From: Meridianimarinicoccus aquatilis
Lineage (GTDB): Bacteria > Pseudomonadota > Alphaproteobacteria > Rhodobacterales > Rhodobacteraceae
Length of the DNA stretch: 64,000 nucleotides
Direction: 5' to 3'
Assembly (NCBI RefSeq): GCF_004358675.1
Contig: NZ_SMZO01000019.1
Span: forward strand, 1-64,000
Shown here: in pieces, positions 58,563-64,000 of the stretch
How the letters are laid out: each line of letters starts with the position of its first letter
Numbering within the stretch: position 1 is the stretch's first letter
The notes under the pieces: generated by a model
Databases searched by the model: none
Seen by the model: the letters and a program-made list of their open reading frames with translations, nothing else
Told to the model about the DNA's origin: nothing
Position numbers and translations under genes: made by a program

Positions 58563-59098
58563 CGCTTTATAGCTTGGACGGCCAGAGCCCCGTCTTGCCA
58601 GAAGATGGCGATTTCTGGGTCGCACCGGATGCCAATGTTATCGGGCAGATCGTGTTGCACACCGGGGCGTCGGTTTGGTTTGGATCTACCTTGCGCGGTG
58701 ACAACGAACCGATCATCGTCGGGGCAGGCAGCAACATTCAGGAAAACTGCGTGCTGCATACGGACATGGGCGCACCCCTGACAATCGGCGAGAATTGCAC
58801 GATCGGCCACAAGGCGATGCTGCATGGCTGCAAGATTGGCGCAGGAAGCCTGATCGGGATGGGCGCAACGGTCCTGAATGGGGCTGTGATTGGCAAGGGG
58901 TGCTTGATCGGGGCAGGTGCATTGGTGACCGAGGGAAAAGTCATCCCTGACGGGGCTTTGGTCATGGGGGCACCGGGCAAAGTCGTGCGTCAACTGGACG
59001 ATGATGCGCAAGCCGCCTTGTTGGAGTCGGCTGCGCGCTATCGTGACAACATGCGCCGGTTTCGGGATGGACTGACAGTGATGGAGATGCCGCAATGA
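58559..59098 (+). CDS. Gamma-carbonic anhydrase family protein
   Basis: This 179-residue left-handed beta-helix protein has hexapeptide repeats and the three zinc-ligand His positions in [21 protein letters not shown] and the adjoining repeat. It matches the gamma-class carbonic anhydrase family, which includes hydratases and related acyltransferases. Activity cannot be confirmed from sequence alone. It is coupled on both sides: its start overlaps the gmk stop by 4 bp and its end overlaps the next gene by 4 bp. Confidence 0.94.
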   Translation: MTLYSLDGQSPVLPEDGDFWVAPDANVIGQIVLHTGASVWFGSTLRGDNEPIIVGAGSNIQENCVLHTDMGAPLTIGENCTIGHKAMLHGCKIGAGSLIGMGATVLNGAVIGKGCLIGAGALVTEGKVIPDGALVMGAPGKVVRQLDDDAQAALLESAARYRDNMRRFRDGLTVMEMPQ

Positions 59099-60270
59099 GC
59101 GATCCAAAAACAACACTCGTGCGGCGCACTCCATGGCCGCAAAGTGTGACGGCTCCGATTGGAACGCCGCTTCAGCCATCGGTGGCGTATACGGCGCAAG
59201 ACGCGGATGCGCTGGATGCGCTCTATACTCGCCAGACGACCGGCTTCAGTTACGCCCGCGAGGGTCACCCAAACGCATCGGTTCTGGCGGCAAAGATCGA
59301 CGCTATGGAAGGCGTGCAGGGCGGTATTTTGGTTGGCTCTGGCATGGCGGCCATTACGGCTGTGATGTTCGGCTTGCTGAAGACCGGGGACAGGGTGCTT
59401 GGCGGCTCGCAGCTTTACGGTCGCTCACTTCGTTTGATGCGTGAAGAGTTGCCGCGCATGGGGGTCGAAACGGCCTTGGCTGATCCCACAGATCCCGCAG
59501 CGTTCACTGCGGCCATCACGCCGGGCACACGGCTTGTTCTTGTGGAAGTCGTGTCGAACCCAACGCTTCGGGTGGCGGACATTCACGCAATCGCCAAGGC
59601 CACCAAGGCCGCGGGTGCGTTGCTGGTTGTAGACAACACCTTTACCACACCGGCTGCGATCCGGGGAATTGATGTGGGGGCGGACATTGTGCTGCATTCC
59701 GTGACCAAACTTCTGGCTGGCCATTCCGATGTGACGCTTGGCTATGTTCAGGCGTCCGATCCGGCACATCAAAAAGCTATCTACGACACTGCGACCACCT
59801 TCGGTCTGACGCCAAGCCCGTTTGATTGCTGGTTGGCCGAGCGAGGGCTGTTCACCTTTGATCTGAGGTTTGAACGGGCAAGTTCCAACGCCGTAGCGCT
59901 GGCGGATGCGCTGGCGGACATGGGGCCAGTTGCCCGCGTTCTGTATCCTGGCCGTGCGGATCACCCCGACCATGCCCGCGCGGCCGAACTGCTGCAGGGG
60001 CGCTTTGGCAATATGGTGACCTTTGAGGTTGATGGTGGCCGCGAGGCGGCGAACAGATTGATCCGCGCGGCAGAGGATCTGCCCTTCGCGCCAACGCTGG
60101 GCGATGTGGCCACGACCCTCTCGCACCCGGCGTCCAGTTCTCACCGCGCCCTGAGCGTGACAGAGCGCGCTGCAATTGGCATCACCGAAGGCACGTTCCG
60201 CGTCTCGGTCGGCATTGAACCGCAAGAATTTCTGCTCTCGGCGTTTGGGCGCGCTGTTGGGGCTGTTTGA
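59095..60270 (+). CDS. Cys/Met-metabolism PLP-dependent enzyme
   Basis: This 391-residue fold-type I PLP enzyme belongs to the trans-sulfuration family. Visible segments are TGFSYAREGHPNASVL (Tyr/Arg phosphate-binding region), GGILVGSGMAAITAVM, LVLVEVVSNPTLRVADI, LLVVDNTFTTPAA and the PLP lysine in HSVTKLLAGHSDVTLG. The C-terminal VSVGIE is conserved. It could be a cystathionine gamma-synthase, beta-lyase, gamma-lyase or O-acylhomoserine sulfhydrylase; motifs alone do not decide between them. It is part of the gmk run and precedes the histidine kinase by 3 bp. Confidence 0.92.
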   Translation: MSDPKTTLVRRTPWPQSVTAPIGTPLQPSVAYTAQDADALDALYTRQTTGFSYAREGHPNASVLAAKIDAMEGVQGGILVGSGMAAITAVMFGLLKTGDRVLGGSQLYGRSLRLMREELPRMGVETALADPTDPAAFTAAITPGTRLVLVEVVSNPTLRVADIHAIAKATKAAGALLVVDNTFTTPAAIRGIDVGADIVLHSVTKLLAGHSDVTLGYVQASDPAHQKAIYDTATTFGLTPSPFDCWLAERGLFTFDLRFERASSNAVALADALADMGPVARVLYPGRADHPDHARAAELLQGRFGNMVTFEVDGGREAANRLIRAAEDLPFAPTLGDVATTLSHPASSSHRALSVTERAAIGITEGTFRVSVGIEPQEFLLSAFGRAVGAV

Positions 60271-60273
60271 GAA

Positions 60274-61326
60274 ATGGACGGCGAATTTCTTCGGTCGATC
60301 CTGTCAGGGGTACCGCTGCCCATTGTACTGGTTGGTCAGGACGAGCGTATCCACAGGCTCAATCCTCTTGCCGTCAAGTTGTTTGGCAGCAACATGGAAG
60401 GGCGGCATTTTCTGACCGTACTGCGCCAGCCATCCATTATTGATTGCCTGACAGACACGTTGCGGCGCGGGGTTGCACATGAAACCCGGTACAGCCGCAA
60501 GGACCATAGCCAGGAAACGCTTTATCGTGTCGTTTGCACGCCGGTCGGTGATGCGACCCGAGCAGGTGTGATGGCAAGTTTTGAAGATGTGACGTCAATC
60601 GAAACGGCGGGCCAAATGCGCCGTGACTTTGTTGCCAATGTCAGCCACGAATTGCGGACGCCGTTGACCGCGCTCATCGGGTTCATTGACACACTGCGCG
60701 GCCCTGCGCGAAACGACGCTGCGGCGCGCGACAGGTTCCTGATAACAATGGAACGCGAAGCAGAGCGGATGAACAGATTGGTCAACGACCTTCTGTCTCT
60801 GTCGCAGGTCGAAACCGAAGAACGAATTCGGCCAACCGATTTGCAAGATGTCCCGGCCTTGGTGGACAGCGTATGCCACAATCTGCGCCCGCTGTCCGAT
60901 GATATGCAGGTCGCGTTAGAAGTTATTCCCAATGTTACACTGCCAAAAGTGTTGGGCGACGGCGATCAATTGCGGCAAGTGTTCGTGAACCTGATTGAAA
61001 ATGCGATGAAATACGGGCGCGATGGCGGTCGCGTGACCATTGCGTTTGAAGTCATCAACCGTGATCCAATCTTGGCTGGACCGGCTGTCGCGATCATCGT
61101 GAAGGACTACGGACCCGGGATTGATTCAATCCACATTCATCGCTTGACGGAACGGTTTTATCGCGCCGACGATCACAGGTCACAACAGTTGGGCGGCACC
61201 GGATTGGGGTTGGCGATTGTCAAACATATCCTGAACCGGCACCGTGGACGCCTGAAGATTGAAAGCAAGGTGGGGGAGGGCAGTTGCTTTGCGGTGCTGC
61301 TGCCACAACCGCCGCAAGCCGGGTAG
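60274..61326 (+). CDS. PhoR-like sensor histidine kinase
   Basis: This 350-residue kinase has an N-terminal PAS-like domain (1-110), a HisKA segment with the phospho-accepting His in VANVSHELRTPLTALIGF (near residue 125), and a HATPase_c domain: N box FVNLIENAMKYG, G1 VKDYGPGI, G2 GGTGLGLAIVKHI. No membrane segment is evident, so it may be a cytoplasmic or truncated form of the PhoR phosphate sensor, which in Rhodobacteraceae often lacks membrane helices. A response regulator is not within the window. Confidence 0.9.
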   Translation: MDGEFLRSILSGVPLPIVLVGQDERIHRLNPLAVKLFGSNMEGRHFLTVLRQPSIIDCLTDTLRRGVAHETRYSRKDHSQETLYRVVCTPVGDATRAGVMASFEDVTSIETAGQMRRDFVANVSHELRTPLTALIGFIDTLRGPARNDAAARDRFLITMEREAERMNRLVNDLLSLSQVETEERIRPTDLQDVPALVDSVCHNLRPLSDDMQVALEVIPNVTLPKVLGDGDQLRQVFVNLIENAMKYGRDGGRVTIAFEVINRDPILAGPAVAIIVKDYGPGIDSIHIHRLTERFYRADDHRSQQLGGTGLGLAIVKHILNRHRGRLKIESKVGEGSCFAVLLPQPPQAG

Positions 61327-61358
61327 CCGGCGACCGGATTGCCCGGCCGCCGACACCA

Positions 61359-64000
61359 TCAATAGTCGCGTTCAAAGACCAGCCCGATACCGGTTTCGCC
61401 CTCGTTGTCGAACCGGCCACGCGCAGAGAAATCCTTGCGAATTTCATAGTTCAATTCGACCTCCGAGGTGCCGTCTGATCCGACCGTAACATCGGTATAG
61501 ACTTTTTCGCTGAGGTAGCGGCCCGCTGTGACGGCGGTGTTTCCGTCTTCATCTGTGGCAACGCTAAGGTCGTCGACCCCCAAGGCTTCGCGCGCAAATC
61601 CGAAAACGCCGCCACCGCCGCCCTGCAATCTGTTGATCGCAGAGGCAAGCTGGGCAAGTTCAAGCGGGGTCAAATCAGCCACTGGCTTGCCAAAGAACAA
61701 TTGTGCAAGCACTTCGTCATCGGGCAATTCCGGTTCAGATTCAAAGCTGAATTCGGGCTCAGAGACCGGGCCTTCGATGATGATCTTGGATATCACGTCG
61801 CCATTGTCGGAACTGGCAACCATCGAAATGTCTGGATCAAGATCCCCTTGAAGAGATATTTCCGCAGTGTCGAAATTCAAACGCTGGGACAGCAGATCAA
61901 GTCGACCGCGGATGAGCTGCAAACCACCCTGCGGATTTGGTGAAGCTGTCGTGCCCCCAATGTCGATCCGGCCGCCAAGTTCAACGTCAAGACCGCGCCC
62001 ACGCACGAAAATCGCTTGTGGGGCCGATATGACAATATCAAGTCCAAAGACGGGACCACTGCCGCCGCCGCTTTCCGCTTCTGGGTCTTTGATCAAGCCC
62101 GCTCGGCGGCGGGTCGCATAGCTTGCACGCGACTCGTTCACATGAACGATATCCGGAACAGCACCGCCACCGCCAAAGGTGTTCGGGATCTTGATCTCGC
62201 TGCGGCCGATATTGATCTGTCCGGCGATATTGGCCCCGCCTGTCAGCGGGCCGTTTACGCCAATTTCTCCATCCAGCGCGATTTCATAAAGGGTTGGATC
62301 CACGAGGGTCAGGTTTTGCAGCCGTGCCGTGATGTCCGCCGGGATTGTACCGGTCAGGCCCACGGGCCCCGAAACGATGATCTGGCCGCCGCTGGACAGA
62401 TTGGCATTCATGTCGAGTTGCGCATTCGCGTCAGACAGTTGGACGTTGAGGCCAATGTCTTCAAGCGCAAGCCGAAGTGTCGGGTCCGCCACACGGGCGC
62501 CCTGCGTGGATACAGTTCCGCTCAGCGACTCCAGGCCCGGAGGCCCGTTCACCGCCAGATCAAATCGGGCTGTGCCATCGATATTGCGCGGCAGCAGGAA
62601 CCGATTGACCAAACCCAAAGGCAAGGCGCCGCTCAGATCCAGTGCCATGGTTCCGTCTGGGCGCAACACATCACCGGAATATCGCGCTTCGGATCCGCCG
62701 GGGCCCGTCAGATCACCGTCGATTGACCAGATATCATTCTGGTTCTTGGCCGTCGCATCAATTTCCAATGGTCCGTTAAAGCCTGGCGCAAAGAGACCAA
62801 CATCACGCAGTCCCGCCGCAACATTTACCGTGGTGACATCGCCAGCGATGCCGCCTGTCGCCGTAACCGAAATTTCGCGTGTCTGAAGCTCGGCCTGTTG
62901 AATATCAAGCCCGTCTTCGTTTCGCGTCGCCTGAACCACCAGCGTTGAATCGCCACCAATGGCCTGATCGGCCTCGGTGATCCCGGTGGCGACATCGGTG
63001 CCCTCAGCGCGCAGATCCACATCGAAGAACCCGGTTTCGGTTGCGAATTTGGCCGTTCCGCGCGCGTTGGCGGACCCGGCAAGGTCAAGCCCGGCCAGCG
63101 CAGCAAATCGGGCCAGCGGCCCGGTTTGCGCATCAAAGTCTGCGTCCACTACCATTTCCGGGGTCAGAAGGTCACTGATAGCGACATCCGCTGCCACGGA
63201 TACATCGCCTGAATTGAGGTCGAGCCCGTCCACCGTGAGGCTTTTCTCTTCGGCGATCCAGGCGATGTCCGTGTCAAACGCAAGCCCTGGCGCAATTACG
63301 TCGCTCAGATCCGGGTCCGTCGCTGACAGGCCGGTCAATGCGGCAGTGATGCGCGCTGTGACGCCTTCCACCGTCGCTTCAGTGCGGCTTAACTCGCCGA
63401 TGGCAAGAACCTTGGCCTGATCCATGGCGACTTCGCCTTCGCGCTGGAAGTCATCCGCCGTCAGATCAAGCTGAAACTCGTCCCCCGTCTCTGGGTCATA
63501 GGTCAGGTTGATTTGCGCAGACTGCAGCGTGGTGCGCGGCCCCGGTGCCGGTATTACCACTGGTGGCCCATCGGGCGCACCAACACGCCCGGCCAAGGTG
63601 ATGGCGCGCGGCCAACCTTGTGGGTCAATCCCGCCGCTACCGGTCAGATCAACGCGGCCACCATCCAGCTCAAGACGGTCTAGGCTGATGCCATCTGCCG
63701 TCCGCGCGGCAGCGATACCAAGCTCGACCCGGCCAGACATCAAGGCATCCGCGCCCGCGTCACCGATCACCAGATCGGTGCTGAACCCATCAAGCTCGAC
63801 ATCGAAGCCGCCGCTGACTGTATCGTAATTTGCGGCAACCTTTGCATCAATCGCGCCGCCAAGATTCTGGCCGCTTATGGCTGACAAGCGGTCGAGATCC
63901 CCCAATTGCGCGTCGATTTGTGTGGTCAGTGCAATGGCCTGAGTTTCAAGTCCGGTCACTGTAGCATCGCCTGTAATAGCGATATCGCCGGTCTCTGGCC
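61359..64000 (-). CDS. tamB: Translocation/assembly module TamB, C-terminal part
   Basis: The frame remains open to the right edge, so the start lies outside the window. The visible about 880 residues are beta-rich repeats typical of the TamB/AsmA-like bridge. The C-terminal DUF490 domain includes IVISAPQAIFVRGRGLDVEL, LFGKPVADLTPLELAQLAS-like segments and the conserved end RKDFSARGRFDNEGETGIG with a terminal aromatic residue. TamB spans the periplasm and works with TamA in outer-membrane protein or lipid transport. The gene is convergent with the histidine kinase. Confidence 0.93.
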   Translation of the reverse strand, partial: PETGDIAITGDATVTGLETQAIALTTQIDAQLGDLDRLSAISGQNLGGAIDAKVAANYDTVSGGFDVELDGFSTDLVIGDAGADALMSGRVELGIAAARTADGISLDRLELDGGRVDLTGSGGIDPQGWPRAITLAGRVGAPDGPPVVIPAPGPRTTLQSAQINLTYDPETGDEFQLDLTADDFQREGEVAMDQAKVLAIGELSRTEATVEGVTARITAALTGLSATDPDLSDVIAPGLAFDTDIAWIAEEKSLTVDGLDLNSGDVSVAADVAISDLLTPEMVVDADFDAQTGPLARFAALAGLDLAGSANARGTAKFATETGFFDVDLRAEGTDVATGITEADQAIGGDSTLVVQATRNEDGLDIQQAELQTREISVTATGGIAGDVTTVNVAAGLRDVGLFAPGFNGPLEIDATAKNQNDIWSIDGDLTGPGGSEARYSGDVLRPDGTMALDLSGALPLGLVNRFLLPRNIDGTARFDLAVNGPPGLESLSGTVSTQGARVADPTLRLALEDIGLNVQLSDANAQLDMNANLSSGGQIIVSGPVGLTGTIPADITARLQNLTLVDPTLYEIALDGEIGVNGPLTGGANIAGQINIGRSEIKIPNTFGGGGAVPDIVHVNESRASYATRRRAGLIKDPEAESGGGSGPVFGLDIVISAPQAIFVRGRGLDVELGGRIDIGGTTASPNPQGGLQLIRGRLDLLSQRLNFDTAEISLQGDLDPDISMVASSDNGDVISKIIIEGPVSEPEFSFESEPELPDDEVLAQLFFGKPVADLTPLELAQLASAINRLQGGGGGVFGFAREALGVDDLSVATDEDGNTAVTAGRYLSEKVYTDVTVGSDGTSEVELNYEIRKDFSARGRFDNEGETGIGLVFERDY

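Overview
The window looks like chromosome of a Rhodobacteraceae (roseobacter-type) alphaproteobacterium. The evidence is the gene order gltX-comEC-lexA-moeA-moaC-trpC-trpD-trpG, the families UPF0262 and DUF2948, a GTTC-N7-GTTC LexA box in front of lexA, VPLPA-CTERM surface proteins, a GlxA-type regulator and a class II DAHP synthase. No rRNA, CRISPR array or replication origin is visible.

Layout. (1) 1-5740 is a mobile, AT-richer island. A complete IS66 element (4-2501) has inserted into the last gene of a three-gene minus-strand operon: a Shedu-like (DUF4263) nuclease, a thymidylate-synthase-fold enzyme whose specificity residue suggests dCMP, and a protein resembling alpha-glutamyl/putrescinyl-thymine pyrophosphorylase clade 3. 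The island abuts tRNA-Phe, with tandem 9-bp repeats between the operon and the tRNA. (2) 5744-11852 is housekeeping on the minus strand: yacG, an RNase E/G homologue, maf, infA, UPF0262, hisD, DUF2948 and murA, largely translationally coupled. (3) 12057-22604 holds tRNA-Thr, a FemAB-like protein, tyrS, anmK, a VPLPA-CTERM protein, a lone FliG, purB, gltA and gltX. (4) 22667-36561 holds comEC, SOS-controlled lexA, molybdopterin genes, the trp genes, ppiD, a purine phosphoribosyltransferase, a LysE exporter and fabI. (5) 36693-38463 holds pdxH, a two-domain cold-shock protein and a DUF192 protein. (6) 38510-42800 starts with tRNA-Pro and tRNA-Leu and is a graveyard of mobile DNA: a frameshifted IS3-type element, an IS21 istA stub, an aldolase fragment and one intact DUF2189 membrane protein. 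(7) 42806-52197 holds a DUF333-amidohydrolase fusion, a small membrane protein, a possible GHH-type nuclease and a branched-chain amino-acid type ABC transporter operon carrying two unknown secreted proteins in its middle. (8) 52370-64000 holds a PQQ-type sugar dehydrogenase, a second VPLPA-CTERM protein, a GlxA regulator, DAHP synthase, a PAS protein, gmk, a gamma-carbonic anhydrase, a trans-sulfuration enzyme, a PhoR-like kinase and the C-terminal part of tamB, which runs off the right edge.

The best candidate for an undescribed system is the Shedu / TS-like / aGPT-Pplase3-like operon beside tRNA-Phe. It couples a probable anti-phage nuclease to enzymes of pyrimidine hypermodification. The gene families and operon structure are read from sequence motifs; the joint function is inference, and the IS66 insertion has truncated the third gene.
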